From Streptomyces pyxinicus (GTDB lineage: Bacteria; Actinomycetota; Actinomycetes; Streptomycetales; Streptomycetaceae), in contig NZ_JANUGP010000028.1 in the NCBI RefSeq assembly GCF_024753135.1, positions 38,565 through 102,564 on the forward strand: a DNA stretch of 64,000 bases. Reading direction: 5' to 3'. The notes beneath the pieces are model-generated. The model did not search any database, was not told the origin of the DNA, and was given only the letters and a program-made list of their open reading frames with translations. The position numbers and the translations under genes are program-made. Below, piece by piece: positions 50,569 to 59,682 of the stretch. The first letter of the stretch is position 1. Each line of letters begins with the position of its first letter.

Positions 50569-51867
50569 GTGAGCACTCTCGAACGTGCCCGGTGCGGCCT
50601 GAAGGCCCATCCCCTCGCGCTGGACGCGGCCGTCGCCGCCGGGGTGCTGGTGTGCATGGTCGTGGGCTCCTTCGCCGTGCCCAAGGACGGGCAGGGCGTG
50701 GTGTGGGGCATCCACCCGCCGGACCCGCTCAGTCTGGTGCTGATGCTCCTCTCCACCGCGGCCCTCGTCCTGCGCCGCCGTGCCCCCAAGGCCGTCCTCG
50801 CCGTCACCGGCACCTTCTCCGTCGTCGAGTGCGTCACCGGCGACCCGCGCGCCCCGGTCGCGATGGCCGCCGTCATCGCGCTCTACACCGTCGCCGCCAC
50901 CACCGACCGCACCACCACCTGGCGCGTCGGCCTGCTCACCATGACCGTGCTGACGGCCGCCGCCATGCTCGGCGGCCCGCTGCCCTGGTACGCGCAGGAG
51001 AACCTCGGCGTCCTCGCCTGGACCGGCATCGGCGCCACCGCCGGGGACGCCGTCCGCAGCCGCCGCGCGATGGTGCAGGCCATCCGGGAACGCGCCGAGC
51101 GTGCCGAGCGCACTCGCGAGGAGGAGGCCCGCCGCCGCGTCGCCGAGGAGCGGCTGCGTATCGCCCGCGACCTGCACGACGTCGTCGCCCACCACATCGC
51201 GCTGGTCAACGTGCAGGCCGGGGTCGCCGCCCATGTCATGGACAAGCGGCCCGACCAGGCCAAGGAGGCCCTCGCCCACGTCCGCGACGCCAGCCGCAGC
51301 GCCCTGAACGAGCTGCGCGCCACCGTCGGCCTGCTGCGCCAGTCCGGCGACCCCGAGGCCCCCACCGAACCCGCCCCCGGCCTCGGCCGCCTCGACGAGC
51401 TGGCCGCGACGTTCCGCAACGCCGGGCTGCCGGTGCAGGTGGCCCGCGCCGACCAGGGCACCGACCTGCCGGCCGCCGTCGACCTGGCCGCCTACCGGAT
51501 CGCCCAGGAGGCCCTGACGAACGTCCGGAAGCACGCGGGACCGGACGCCAGGGCCGAGGTCAGCGTCGTCCGGGTCGGACCGCGCCTGGAGGTCACCGTG
51601 CTGGACGACGGCGGCGGCGAGGCACCCGTGCCCGAGGCCGGCGGCGGGCACGGACTGCTCGGCATGCGGGAGCGGGTCAGCGCCCTCGGCGGCACCCTGA
51701 CCACCGGACCCCGCTACGGCGGCGGCTTCCGCGTCCATGCGATCCTGCCCGTCGAGACAGGCACCGGGACAGGTGCCGAGACCGGTACCGAGACCGGTGC
51801 CGAGGCCCGCGCCGGCACCCGCACCGGCACCGCATCCCGTACGACGGCCCAGGGGGACCCCGCATGA
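50569..51867 (+). CDS. Two-component sensor histidine kinase, NarL class
   Basis: A 432-residue membrane kinase. It has about four N-terminal helices (18-35, 55-68, 95-110, 120-140). The dimerisation helix carries the phospho-acceptor His203 in ARDLHDVVAHH, and an HATPase domain follows with AQEALTNVRKHAG (N-box), LDDGGG and GHGLLGMRERV. The C-terminal 35 residues are low-complexity Gly/Thr/Ala. The stimulus is unknown. GTG 50569 is chosen as there is no other start with coding support. The regulator gene overlaps its end by 4 bp. Confidence 0.92.
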   Translation: MSTLERARCGLKAHPLALDAAVAAGVLVCMVVGSFAVPKDGQGVVWGIHPPDPLSLVLMLLSTAALVLRRRAPKAVLAVTGTFSVVECVTGDPRAPVAMAAVIALYTVAATTDRTTTWRVGLLTMTVLTAAAMLGGPLPWYAQENLGVLAWTGIGATAGDAVRSRRAMVQAIRERAERAERTREEEARRRVAEERLRIARDLHDVVAHHIALVNVQAGVAAHVMDKRPDQAKEALAHVRDASRSALNELRATVGLLRQSGDPEAPTEPAPGLGRLDELAATFRNAGLPVQVARADQGTDLPAAVDLAAYRIAQEALTNVRKHAGPDARAEVSVVRVGPRLEVTVLDDGGGEAPVPEAGGGHGLLGMRERVSALGGTLTTGPRYGGGFRVHAILPVETGTGTGAETGTETGAEARAGTRTGTASRTTAQGDPA

Positions 51868-52544
51868 CGATCCGTGTCCTGCTCGCCGACGACCAGGCAC
51901 TGCTGCGCAGCGCGTTCCGGGTGCTGGTCGACTCCGAGCCGGACATGGAGGTGGTCGGTGAGGCCTCCGACGGCGCCGAGGCCTTCCGGCTGGCCCGGGA
52001 GCAGGCCCCCGACGTGGTCCTCATGGACATCCGGATGCCCGGCACCGACGGCCTCGCCGCCACCCGCCTGATCAGCGCCGACCCCGCCCTCGCCCAGGTC
52101 CGCGTGGTCATCCTGACCACCTTCGAGGTGGACGACTACGTCGTCCGGTCGCTGCGCGCCGGCGCCTCCGGCTTCCTCGGCAAGGGCAGCGAACCGGAGG
52201 AACTGCTGAGCGCCATCCGGATCGCGGCCGGCGGCGAGGCCCTGCTCTCCCCGGCCGCCACCAAGGGGCTGATCGCCCGCTTCCTCGCCCAGGGCGACGG
52301 CGACGACGACCGCGACCCCGCCCGCGCCGAACGCCTCGCCGCGCTCACCGGCCGGGAGCGGGAGGTGCTGGTACAGGTCGCGGGCGGCCACTCCAACGAC
52401 GAGATCGCCGGGCGCCTGGCGGTCAGCCCGCTGACCGTGAAGACGCACGTCAACCGGGCCATGGCCAAGCTCGGCGCCCGCGACCGGGCCCAGCTCGTGG
52501 TGATCGCGTACGAGTCGGGCCTGGTCCGCCCCCGCACGGACTGA
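51864..52544 (+). CDS. LuxR/NarL-family response regulator
   Basis: A 226-residue regulator partner of the kinase just upstream. The receiver domain has the acidic pair DD at 9-10, phospho-acceptor Asp55 in VVLMDIRMPG and conserved Lys in FLGKGSEPEE. The DNA-binding domain (about 160-226) reads LTGREREVLVQVAGGHSNDEIA and LTVKTHVNRAMAKLGARDRAQ. ATG overlaps the kinase stop (ATGA). The last seven codons and stop are tandemly duplicated. A natural target is the RND transporter gene 225 bp downstream. Confidence 0.94.
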   Translation: MTIRVLLADDQALLRSAFRVLVDSEPDMEVVGEASDGAEAFRLAREQAPDVVLMDIRMPGTDGLAATRLISADPALAQVRVVILTTFEVDDYVVRSLRAGASGFLGKGSEPEELLSAIRIAAGGEALLSPAATKGLIARFLAQGDGDDDRDPARAERLAALTGREREVLVQVAGGHSNDEIAGRLAVSPLTVKTHVNRAMAKLGARDRAQLVVIAYESGLVRPRTD

Positions 52545-52565
52545 CCCCGCCCCCGCACGGACTGA
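52526..52565 (+). repeat. Tandem duplication across the response-regulator stop codon
   Basis: The 19-bp sequence ending in the TGA stop at 52544 (52526-52544) recurs without mismatch at 52547-52565, period 21 bp. The second copy is in the same frame and supplies a second TGA after PRPRTD. Confidence 0.93.
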
Positions 52566-52769
52566 TCTCCACCCGCTACCCCTGGATCTCCACCACCGCT
52601 CTCCACCCGGCCGTACTGCGCGCGGAGTAGGGCAGGCGGGCGGAATCGGCCCTGGGGGCTACGAACCGGCCACCCCGCATGGGCCAGGGTGTGAGGGTGG
52701 GCGCCGCCGTCGCGTCCCGTGCCGCCTCTGCCGCTCACTGAAGCGCTCACCGAAGAGAGACCCTGACCC

Positions 52770-55700
52770 ATGTCCTGGCTGTCGAGATTCAGCCTCGCGC
52801 AACGGGCCCTCGTGGGGCTCGTCTCGCTCATCGCGCTCGCCTTCGGGCTGATCGCGATACCCCAGATCAAGCAGCAGCTGCTGCCCACCATCAGCCTGCC
52901 CATGGTGTCGGTGATCACGCCGTACCGGGGCGCCTCGCCCGACGTGGTCGAGAAGCAGGTCGTCGAGCCCATCGAGGACAACCTCCAGGCCGTCGACGGC
53001 GTCACCGGCGTGACGTCCACCGCGAGCGAGGGCAACGCCGTGATCATGGCGTCCTTCGACTACGGCAACGACACCAAGCAGATCGTCGGTGACGTCCAGC
53101 AGGCCGTGAACCGGGCCCGCAACCAGCTCCCGGACGGCGTCGACCCGCAGGTGATCTCCGGCTCCACGGACGACATGCCGACCGTGGTCCTCGCCGCCAC
53201 CTCCGGGCAGGACCAGCAGGCGCTGGCCGACCGGCTCGACCGGACCGTCGTACCGGCCCTGAAGGACATCGACGGCGTCGGCCGCGTCCAGGTCACCGGC
53301 GTCCGCGACCTCCGGGTCGAGGTCACCCCGGACGACGCGAAGCTCGCCAGGGCGGGACTCACCTCCGCGGCCGTCGGCGAGGCCCTGAAGGCGGGCGGCG
53401 CGACCGTCCCGGCGGGCTCCTTCGCCGAGGACGGCGCGAGCCGCACCGTCCAGGTCGGCGGCGGCCTCACCTCGCTCCAGCAGATCAAGGCGCTGATGGT
53501 CACGGGGCAGGGCGGCAAGCCCGTCCGGCTCGGCAGCGTCGCCACCGTGGAGGAGAAGCCGGCCCCGGCCGACTCCCTCACCCGCACCGACGGGCGCCCC
53601 AGCCTCGCGGTCAACGTGACGATGGACCACGACGGCAGCGCCGTCTCCATCTCGGACGCGGTCAAGGACAAGCTCCCCGGCCTGCGCGCGGACCTGGGCG
53701 CGGGCGCGAAGCTCACGGTCGTCAGCGACCAGGGCCCGGCGGTGTCCAAGTCCATCGCGGGCCTGACCACGGAGGGCGCGCTCGGCCTGCTCTTCGCGGT
53801 CCTGGTCATCCTGGTCTTCCTGGCGTCGGTCCGCTCGACGCTGGTCACCGCGGTCTCCATCCCGCTGTCCGTCGTCCTCGCGCTGATCGTGCTGTGGACG
53901 CGCGGCCTGTCCCTGAACATGCTCACACTGGGCGCGCTGACCATCGCCATCGGCCGGGTCGTGGACGACTCGATCGTGGTCCTGGAGAACATCAAGCGCC
54001 ACCTCGGCTACGGCGAGGAGCGCAGGGAGGCGATCCTCACCGCGGTGCGCGAGGTGGCCGGCGCGGTCACCTCCTCCACCCTCACCACCGTCGCCGTGTT
54101 CCTGCCGATCGGCCTGGTCGGCGGCATGGTGGGCGCCCTGTTCAGCTCCTTCAGCATCACGGTGACGGCGGCCCTGCTGGCCTCGCTGCTGGTCTCCCTG
54201 ACGGTCGTGCCGGTGCTGTCGTACTGGTTCTTGCGCGCTCCCAAGGGCACCCCCGAGGACGCCGAGGAGGCCCGCCGCAGGGCTGAGGAGAAGGAGTCGC
54301 GCAGCCGGCTCCAGAGGGCGTACGTCCCCGTGCTGCGGTTCGCCACGCGCCGGCGCCTGACCAGTGTGCTGATCGCGATCGTGGTCCTGGTCGTCACGTT
54401 CGGCATGTCGGGCCTGCTGAAGACGAACTTCTTCGACCAGGGCGACCAGGAGGTCCTCACCGTCAAGCAGAAGCTGAAGCCCGGCACCAGCCTCGCGGCC
54501 ACCGACGCGCAGGCCCGGCGGGTGGAGAAGCTGCTCGCCGCCACCGACGGGGTGAAGGACTACCAGGTCACCGTCGGCTCCTCCGGCTTCATGGCGGCCT
54601 TCGGCGGCGGCACGGACACCAACCAGGCCTCGTACCAGGTGATGCTCGCGGACGGGGCGTCGTACGACGGTGTGCAGCGGCACCTGGAGGACGGCCTGAA
54701 GAAGCTGAAGGGCATCGGCACGACCACCGTGTCCGGCGGTGACAGCTTCGGCGACCAGGACCTCAGCGTCGTGGTCAAGGCCTCCGACCCGCAGGCGCTG
54801 CGCACCGCGGCGGAGCGGGTCCGGGCCACGGTCGCCGGCCTCGACCACGTCACGGACGTCAGCAGCGACCTCGCCACGAGCGTGCCGCGCATCTCCGTCA
54901 AGGCCGACGCGAAGGCGGCGGCGGCCGGGTTCGACGACCAGAAGCTCGGCCTCGCGGTCGCGCAGGCGGTCAGCGGCACGAAGGCGGCCACGGCGGTCCT
55001 GGACGACACCGAGCGGGATGTCGTCGTGAAGTCGGCGAAGCCGGCCGACACGCTGGCCCGGCTGCGGGCCCTGAAGCTCGGTCCGGTGAAGCTCGGCGAC
55101 ATCGCAACGGTGAAGCTGGTGGACGGCCCGGTGTCGCTGAACCGGATCGACGGCCAGCGCGCCGCGACGATCACCGCGCGGCCCACCGGGGACAACACCG
55201 GCGCGGTCAGCGGCACGCTCCAGTCGAAGATCAAGGCCCTGAAGCTCCCGGCGGGCGCCGAGGCCGAGATCGGCGGTGTCTCCTCGGACCAGGACGACGC
55301 GTTCAAGAACCTGGGCCTGGCCATGCTGGCGGCCATCGCGATCGTGTTCATGCTGCTGGTGGCGACGTTCCGCTCGCTGGCCCAGCCGCTGATCCTGCTG
55401 GTCTCCATCCCGTTCGCGGCCACCGGCGCGATCGGCCTGCTGGTCGCCACCGGCACCCCGATGGGCGTCCCGGCGATGATCGGCATGCTGATGCTGATCG
55501 GCATCGTGGTGACCAACGCGATCGTGCTGATCGACCTGATCAACCAGTACCGCGCCCAGGGCTACGGCGTCGTCGAAGCCGTCGTCGAGGGCGGCCGGCA
55601 CCGCCTGCGCCCGATCCTGATGACGGCCCTGGCGACGATCTTCGCCCTGCTCCCGATGGCGCTCGGCGTCACCGGCGAGGGCGGCTTCATCGCCCAGCCC

Positions 55701-55868
55701 CTCGCGGTCGTGGTGATCGGCGGCCTGATCACCTCCACCCTCCTGACCCTCCTGCTCGTCCCGACCCTCTACGCCATGCTGGAACTCCGCAAGGAGCGCC
55801 GGGCGGCGAAGAAGGCGGCGAAGCGGCAGGACAGCGAGCCCGAGGTGCTCGAACCGGCCGGCGTCTGA
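52770..55868 (+). CDS. RND-family efflux transporter (AcrB/HAE1 type)
   Basis: A 1032-residue proton-driven transporter with the full RND layout: helix 1 (residues 10-31), a large extracytoplasmic loop (35-330), six helices including GRVVDDSIVVLENI (helix 4 Asp pair), a second loop (about 560-830), and a final six-helix bundle ending near 1010. Gram-negative members work with a fusion protein and outer channel; neither is encoded here, as expected in a monoderm. The substrate is unknown. ATG at 52770 has AGAGAG upstream. It follows a two-component system and ends at a strong terminator. Confidence 0.93.
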   Translation: MSWLSRFSLAQRALVGLVSLIALAFGLIAIPQIKQQLLPTISLPMVSVITPYRGASPDVVEKQVVEPIEDNLQAVDGVTGVTSTASEGNAVIMASFDYGNDTKQIVGDVQQAVNRARNQLPDGVDPQVISGSTDDMPTVVLAATSGQDQQALADRLDRTVVPALKDIDGVGRVQVTGVRDLRVEVTPDDAKLARAGLTSAAVGEALKAGGATVPAGSFAEDGASRTVQVGGGLTSLQQIKALMVTGQGGKPVRLGSVATVEEKPAPADSLTRTDGRPSLAVNVTMDHDGSAVSISDAVKDKLPGLRADLGAGAKLTVVSDQGPAVSKSIAGLTTEGALGLLFAVLVILVFLASVRSTLVTAVSIPLSVVLALIVLWTRGLSLNMLTLGALTIAIGRVVDDSIVVLENIKRHLGYGEERREAILTAVREVAGAVTSSTLTTVAVFLPIGLVGGMVGALFSSFSITVTAALLASLLVSLTVVPVLSYWFLRAPKGTPEDAEEARRRAEEKESRSRLQRAYVPVLRFATRRRLTSVLIAIVVLVVTFGMSGLLKTNFFDQGDQEVLTVKQKLKPGTSLAATDAQARRVEKLLAATDGVKDYQVTVGSSGFMAAFGGGTDTNQASYQVMLADGASYDGVQRHLEDGLKKLKGIGTTTVSGGDSFGDQDLSVVVKASDPQALRTAAERVRATVAGLDHVTDVSSDLATSVPRISVKADAKAAAAGFDDQKLGLAVAQAVSGTKAATAVLDDTERDVVVKSAKPADTLARLRALKLGPVKLGDIATVKLVDGPVSLNRIDGQRAATITARPTGDNTGAVSGTLQSKIKALKLPAGAEAEIGGVSSDQDDAFKNLGLAMLAAIAIVFMLLVATFRSLAQPLILLVSIPFAATGAIGLLVATGTPMGVPAMIGMLMLIGIVVTNAIVLIDLINQYRAQGYGVVEAVVEGGRHRLRPILMTALATIFALLPMALGVTGEGGFIAQPLAVVVIGGLITSTLLTLLLVPTLYAMLELRKERRAAKKAAKRQDSEPEVLEPAGV

Positions 55869-55877
55869 GACGCGCCA

Positions 55878-55915
55878 GAGGCCCGGCTCCCCACCAGAGA
55901 GGGGAGCCGGGCCTC
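55878..55915. terminator. Bidirectional terminator between the RND gene and nadA
   Basis: Perfect 15-bp arms GAGGCCCGGCTCCCC (55878-55892) and complement (55901-55915) with an 8-base loop, placed between the two convergent stop codons. Confidence 0.92.
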
Positions 55916-55934
55916 AGCCGTGGGTGCCCGAGCC

Positions 55935-57119
55935 CTACGGCAGCGCCAGCATCCGTTCCAGGGCCAGCTTGGCGAAGGACTCCGTCTCCTTGTCGACCTC
56001 GATGCGGTTGACCAGGTTGCCCTCGGCCAGCGACTCCAGGGCCCAGACCAGGTGGGGGAGGTCGATGCGGTTCATGGTGGAGCAGAAGCAGACCGTGCGG
56101 TCGAGGAAGACGATCTCCTTGCCCTCCGGGGCGAAACGGTTCGCCAGGCGGCGCACCAGGTTCAGCTCCGTGCCGATGGCCCACTTGGAGCCGGCCGGGG
56201 CGGCCTCCAGGGCCTTGATGATGTACTCGGTCGAACCGACGTAGTCCGCGGCGGCCACCACCTCGTGCCGGCACTCGGGGTGCACGAGCACGTTCACGCC
56301 GGGGATGCGGGCGCGCACGTCGTTCACCGAGTCCAGGCTGAAGCGGCCGTGCACCGAGCAGTGGCCGCGCCACAGGATCATCTTCGCGGCCCGCAGCTGC
56401 TCGGCGGTGAGGCCGCCGCCCGGCTTGTGCGGGTTGTAGACCACGCAGTCGTCCAGGGACATGCCCATGTCCCGGACGGCGGTGTTGCGGCCCAGGTGCT
56501 GGTCCGGCAGGAAGAGCACCTTCTCGCCCTGCTCGAAGGCCCAGTCCAGGGCCCGCTCGGCGTTCGAGGAGGTGCAGATGGTGCCGCCGTGCTTGCCGGT
56601 GAACGCCTTGATGTCCGCCGAGGAGTTCATGTACGACACGGGGACCACCTGGTCGGCGACGCCCGCCTCGGTGAGCACGTCCCAGCACTCGGCGACCTGC
56701 TCGGCCGTCGCCATGTCGGCCATCGAGCAGCCGGCCGCGAGGTCGGGCAGGACGACCTTCTGGTCGTCCGAGGTCAGGATGTCGGCCGACTCGGCCATGA
56801 AGTGCACGCCGCAGAAGACGATGTACTCGGCCTCCGGACGGGCGGCGGCGTCCCGGGCCAGCTTGAAGGAGTCACCCGTGACGTCGGCGAACTGGATGAC
56901 CTCGTCGCGCTGGTAGTGGTGGCCGAGCACGAAGACCTTGTCGCCGAGCTTTTCCTTGGCCGCGCGGGCGCGGGCGACCAGGTCGGGGTCGGAGGGCGAC
57001 GGCAGGTCACCGGGACACTCGACGCCCCGCTCGCTCTTCGGGTCGGCCTCACGGCCGAGCAGCAGCAGGGCGAGCGGAGTCGGCTGCACGTCGAGCTCCG
57101 GGGTCTGGGCGGTGGTCAC
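55935..57119 (-). CDS. nadA: Quinolinate synthase
   Basis: [4Fe-4S] enzyme that condenses iminoaspartate with dihydroxyacetone phosphate in NAD synthesis. Cluster-binding Cys candidates are in PDLAAGCSMAD, VHPECRHEV and TVCFCSTMN; LGHHYQRDEVIQFAD is the N-terminal substrate region. I choose GTG 57119 (394 residues, start TTAQTPELDVQPTP) because AGAAAGG then lies 9 bases upstream; GTG 57128 would touch that site. No nadB or nadC is adjacent. Twin palindromes flank the promoter, and an Fe-S carrier gene diverges from it. Confidence 0.96.
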   Translation of the reverse strand: MTTAQTPELDVQPTPLALLLLGREADPKSERGVECPGDLPSPSDPDLVARARAAKEKLGDKVFVLGHHYQRDEVIQFADVTGDSFKLARDAAARPEAEYIVFCGVHFMAESADILTSDDQKVVLPDLAAGCSMADMATAEQVAECWDVLTEAGVADQVVPVSYMNSSADIKAFTGKHGGTICTSSNAERALDWAFEQGEKVLFLPDQHLGRNTAVRDMGMSLDDCVVYNPHKPGGGLTAEQLRAAKMILWRGHCSVHGRFSLDSVNDVRARIPGVNVLVHPECRHEVVAAADYVGSTEYIIKALEAAPAGSKWAIGTELNLVRRLANRFAPEGKEIVFLDRTVCFCSTMNRIDLPHLVWALESLAEGNLVNRIEVDKETESFAKLALERMLALP

Positions 57120-57141
57120 GACACGCACCCTTTCTACTTTT

Positions 57142-57188
57142 CGTCTAACTGACGCTATCTATCATAACCGCTTCACGTCAGTTTGACG
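57142..57188 (-). promoter_or_regulatory. nadA promoter flanked by two CGTCNNNNNGACG palindromes
   Basis: On the minus strand a TATGAT -10 box (57161-57166) is flanked by dyads at 57176-57188 (CGTCAAACTGACG) and 57142-57154 (CGTCAGTTAGACG), 34 bp apart. The downstream dyad would cover the transcription start, the usual place for a repressor of NAD synthesis. The -35 is not obvious. No regulator gene lies nearby. Confidence 0.6.
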
Positions 57189-57403
57189 ATGGCCATAGCG
57201 TCCATGTGACGTGAATCCCGCTCGGCGCCCACCCCGCCCCCACCTCGCCCGCGTTCCGGCCGCTGACGTTGCCGCCGGGCGTGTGCGAGCATGAGAAAGG
57301 AACGACGAACGCGACCACGCGCATGCCCGGCCGGAATGAATCCGCGAAAGCGCCGGTTGCACTGGTCGGCAAGCAGTCTCCGTACAACCCGGGAGAGATG
57401 TAG

Positions 57404-57760
57404 ATGTCCGTATCGGACGAGACCACCACCGTCACCGACGGCATCATCCTGACCGACGCCGCCGCGTCCAAGGTCAAGGCCCTGCTCGACCAGGAAGGCC
57501 GCGACGACCTCGCCCTCCGTGTCGCCGTCCAGCCCGGCGGCTGCTCCGGCCTGCGCTACCAGCTCTTCTTCGACGAGCGCTCGCTCGACGGCGACGTGGT
57601 GAAGGACTTCGGCGGGGTCAAGGTCGTCACCGACCGCATGAGCGCCCCGTACCTGGGCGGTGCCACCGTCGACTTCGTGGACACCATCGAGAAGCAGGGC
57701 TTCACGATCGACAACCCGAACGCGACCGGTTCCTGCGCCTGCGGCGACTCCTTCAGCTAG
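57404..57760 (+). CDS. erpA: A-type iron-sulfur carrier (ErpA/HesB-like)
   Basis: A 118-residue Fe-S carrier or scaffold. The three conserved cysteines are Cys47 (QPGGCSGLRY), Cys111 and Cys113 (GSCACGDSF). It probably delivers clusters to targets such as NadA, encoded divergently, and LipA, both in this window. The ATG at 57404 follows GGGAGAG. It ends at a strong hairpin. The symbol is by similarity only; SufA- and IscA-type names are equally possible. Confidence 0.93.
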   Translation: MSVSDETTTVTDGIILTDAAASKVKALLDQEGRDDLALRVAVQPGGCSGLRYQLFFDERSLDGDVVKDFGGVKVVTDRMSAPYLGGATVDFVDTIEKQGFTIDNPNATGSCACGDSFS

Positions 57761-57780
57761 TCCGGCCCGGCCGGCACGGC

Positions 57781-57820
57781 GAGGCGGCGGCCCCCCACCC
57801 GGTTGGGGGGCCGCCGCCTC
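57781..57820. terminator. Bidirectional terminator after the Fe-S carrier gene
   Basis: Perfect 17-bp arms (57781-57797 and 57804-57820) with a 6-base loop, between convergent genes at 57760 and 57828. Confidence 0.93.
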
Positions 57821-57827
57821 GGCGTCT

Positions 57828-59357
57828 TCAGCGGGCCTCGGGCCCGGCCGATTCCGCCTTCGCCCGCGGGATGGCGGCACCGTCCGCGCCGACCACCTTC
57901 CGGCCGTCCAGCGGCGCGTCCAGTCGTACGGTCTTCTCGTACTCCTTGGCGATCATCACGCACACCTTGCCCGGCCAGGGCTTCTCGGTCACGGTGACCG
58001 ACACCCGGCCCGCGCTCTCCCGGGCCGCCGCCGTGAAGTCGGCGCAGACCCCGCCGGAGAAGCGCACCTTCAGGTCCCGGCCGTCGGCCGTGTAGCCGGT
58101 CACCCGCACCTCGCGCGGGCCGGAGGTGGCGGTCGGGCCGAGGGACGACGAGCCCGACCCGCCCGACGACGGCAGGTACTTCGGGTCCACCGCCGGATAC
58201 GTCACCGTGTACGCGCTCCCCGCGTCCTGCGCCCGCACCTGGAACAGCCACGACGGCACCAGCGACGGGTGCCCGGCGACCGCGTGCGCGGCCAGCCCGA
58301 ACACCGCCTTCTCGACCGTGACCGTCCCCCTCGCCCGCTTGGGCGTCCCCGTGCTCGCACCGCACGGCTGCTCCAGCCGGTCCTTCGCCGGCACCGGGGA
58401 GGCACAGCCGCCGATCCCCATCCGGTGGCCGTCCTTCGCCGTCCCGTTCAGCAGCTCCAGCGTCTTCGCGGCGCTCACCACCGGATAGGTGTCGCCCTTC
58501 ACCGGCGCCCCCAGCATTCCGTGGCCGCCGACCAGTTCGCCCTTCTCGCCGACCGTCAGCCCGGTCGTCCAGCCGTACGTCGGCAGGCCGCCGACCACCG
58601 GATCGGCGTTGACCACCCGCTGCGCGCCCTGCACCTGGCTCGCGTCGGTCTTCGCGTCCGCCAGCCCGGCCGCCTTCAGCACCGGCGCCGCCGCCTCGGT
58701 CGCCTTGCTGACGCTCACCGCCGTACCGCCCGGACCCATCGGGTCGTGCGCGCACAGCGGGCCCTTCTCGCAGTTGTCGGTGCCCGGCGCGTAGCGGCTG
58801 TAGGTCCAGCTGCCCTGCGCGTCCCGGTTCACCTGGAGGGTCGCTCCGGTGCCGTCCTTGCCGCCGACCCGCCAGGTCCGCCCCTCGGCCACCGGGGCGC
58901 CGTCCATCCCGAACGCCTTCGCCAGCCGGGCCACCGCGTCCTCGCCGACCTCGCCCCGCGGCGCGTACACCGGCGCCGAGCCGGGCCCCGCGGGCAGCTC
59001 GCCCCGGGCCGTGTACGTCGCGCCGGACGGGTCCGGCTCCCCGGGCGCGATGCCGTTCGCGCCCGACCAGCCGTCCAGGGCCAGCGGCGGGGGAGTACGG
59101 TCGCCGCCCGCCGAGTCACCCGCCCCCGTACGGCCGTCCGCGCCGCCGTCCGCGGCCAGGTACGCCCCGCCGCCGCCCACCAGCAGCACCGCGACCGCGA
59201 CGGAGGCGACGACCAGCGGCGACCGGTGCCGGCCGGACCGCGCGTCGCCGTCCGCCGCCGCCTCTTCAGGCTTCCGGTTGGTCTCCGACAGCCCGGCGTC
59301 GCCGGAGTTCTCGGGCACCTCCGGTTCCCCGGAGTTCTCAGGCCGCTCGGTGTTCAC
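57828..59357 (-). CDS. Membrane-anchored extracytoplasmic protein of unknown function
   Basis: A 509-residue protein with a charged cytoplasmic N-terminus of about 45 residues that contains PENSG twice, one transmembrane helix (about 48-70, PLVVASVAVAVLLVGGGGAYL), a Gly/Asp-rich linker and a large exported domain. Cys pairs (DNCEKGPLCAHD, GGCASPVP ... EQPCGAS, GVCADF ... KVCVMI) suggest disulfides. The domain alternates beta-rich stretches such as GTVTVEKAVFGLAAHAV and REVRVTGYTADGRDLKVRF. No family with known function was recognised. ATG at 59357. Confidence 0.85.
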   Translation of the reverse strand: MNTERPENSGEPEVPENSGDAGLSETNRKPEEAAADGDARSGRHRSPLVVASVAVAVLLVGGGGAYLAADGGADGRTGAGDSAGGDRTPPPLALDGWSGANGIAPGEPDPSGATYTARGELPAGPGSAPVYAPRGEVGEDAVARLAKAFGMDGAPVAEGRTWRVGGKDGTGATLQVNRDAQGSWTYSRYAPGTDNCEKGPLCAHDPMGPGGTAVSVSKATEAAAPVLKAAGLADAKTDASQVQGAQRVVNADPVVGGLPTYGWTTGLTVGEKGELVGGHGMLGAPVKGDTYPVVSAAKTLELLNGTAKDGHRMGIGGCASPVPAKDRLEQPCGASTGTPKRARGTVTVEKAVFGLAAHAVAGHPSLVPSWLFQVRAQDAGSAYTVTYPAVDPKYLPSSGGSGSSSLGPTATSGPREVRVTGYTADGRDLKVRFSGGVCADFTAAARESAGRVSVTVTEKPWPGKVCVMIAKEYEKTVRLDAPLDGRKVVGADGAAIPRAKAESAGPEAR

Positions 59358-59429
59358 CGCATCGCTCCTCGCTGCGTCGGGTCCCGCCGTCCCCTCGCGC
59401 GGGGGACGGCGATGGGACGCGGGCGGGGA

Positions 59430-59452
59430 GCGCGCGGTTCCCCGCGCTGCGC
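59430..59452 (-). repeat. Degenerate copy of the dispersed GCGCAGTTCCCCGCGC element
   Basis: GCGCGCGGTTCCCCGCGCTG matches the element at 50300 and 50450 with a few changes. It lies just downstream of the 73-residue gene on the minus strand. Confidence 0.5.
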
Positions 59453-59460
59453 CGTCCGGG

Positions 59461-59682
59461 TCAGTCGCCGTAGTCCGACATGGCGTCCAGCAGCCGGGCG
59501 GAGCGGGCCGGCACCCGCACCCCGTGGATGAGGGACGGCGGCACCGGCCGCGCCGCGCCGTGCTCGGGAGCCGCCCAGTGTCCGGCCATCCGGGCGCAGT
59601 CGCCGCGCAGCGTGGCGAGGTCGCCGTCGAGGTCGGCCGGGGCCGGGACCGGGGCGGGGGAGTGGACCTTGAGGTTCGTCAT
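59461..59682 (-). CDS. Small protein of unknown function
   Basis: A 73-residue protein beginning MTNLKVHSPAPVPAPADLDGD, with RGDCARMAGHWAAPEHG and RSARLLDAMSDYGD further on. Codon bias fits the genome, and its place between the membrane-anchored protein and the kinase gene is, as I recall, kept in other streptomycetes. No function can be proposed. Confidence 0.68.
   Translation of the reverse strand: MTNLKVHSPAPVPAPADLDGDLATLRGDCARMAGHWAAPEHGAARPVPPSLIHGVRVPARSARLLDAMSDYGD

Noticed and set aside
51765..51860. Iterated ACCGGTGCCGAG-like sequence at the kinase C-terminus, considered as an operator array
   Set aside because: It is in frame and encodes a Gly/Thr/Ala/Glu low-complexity tail, so a coding repeat explains it.
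52659..55601. Minus-strand open frame of 980 codons opposite the RND gene
   Set aside because: Antisense of a well-supported transporter, with His/Asp/Arg-rich low-complexity product.
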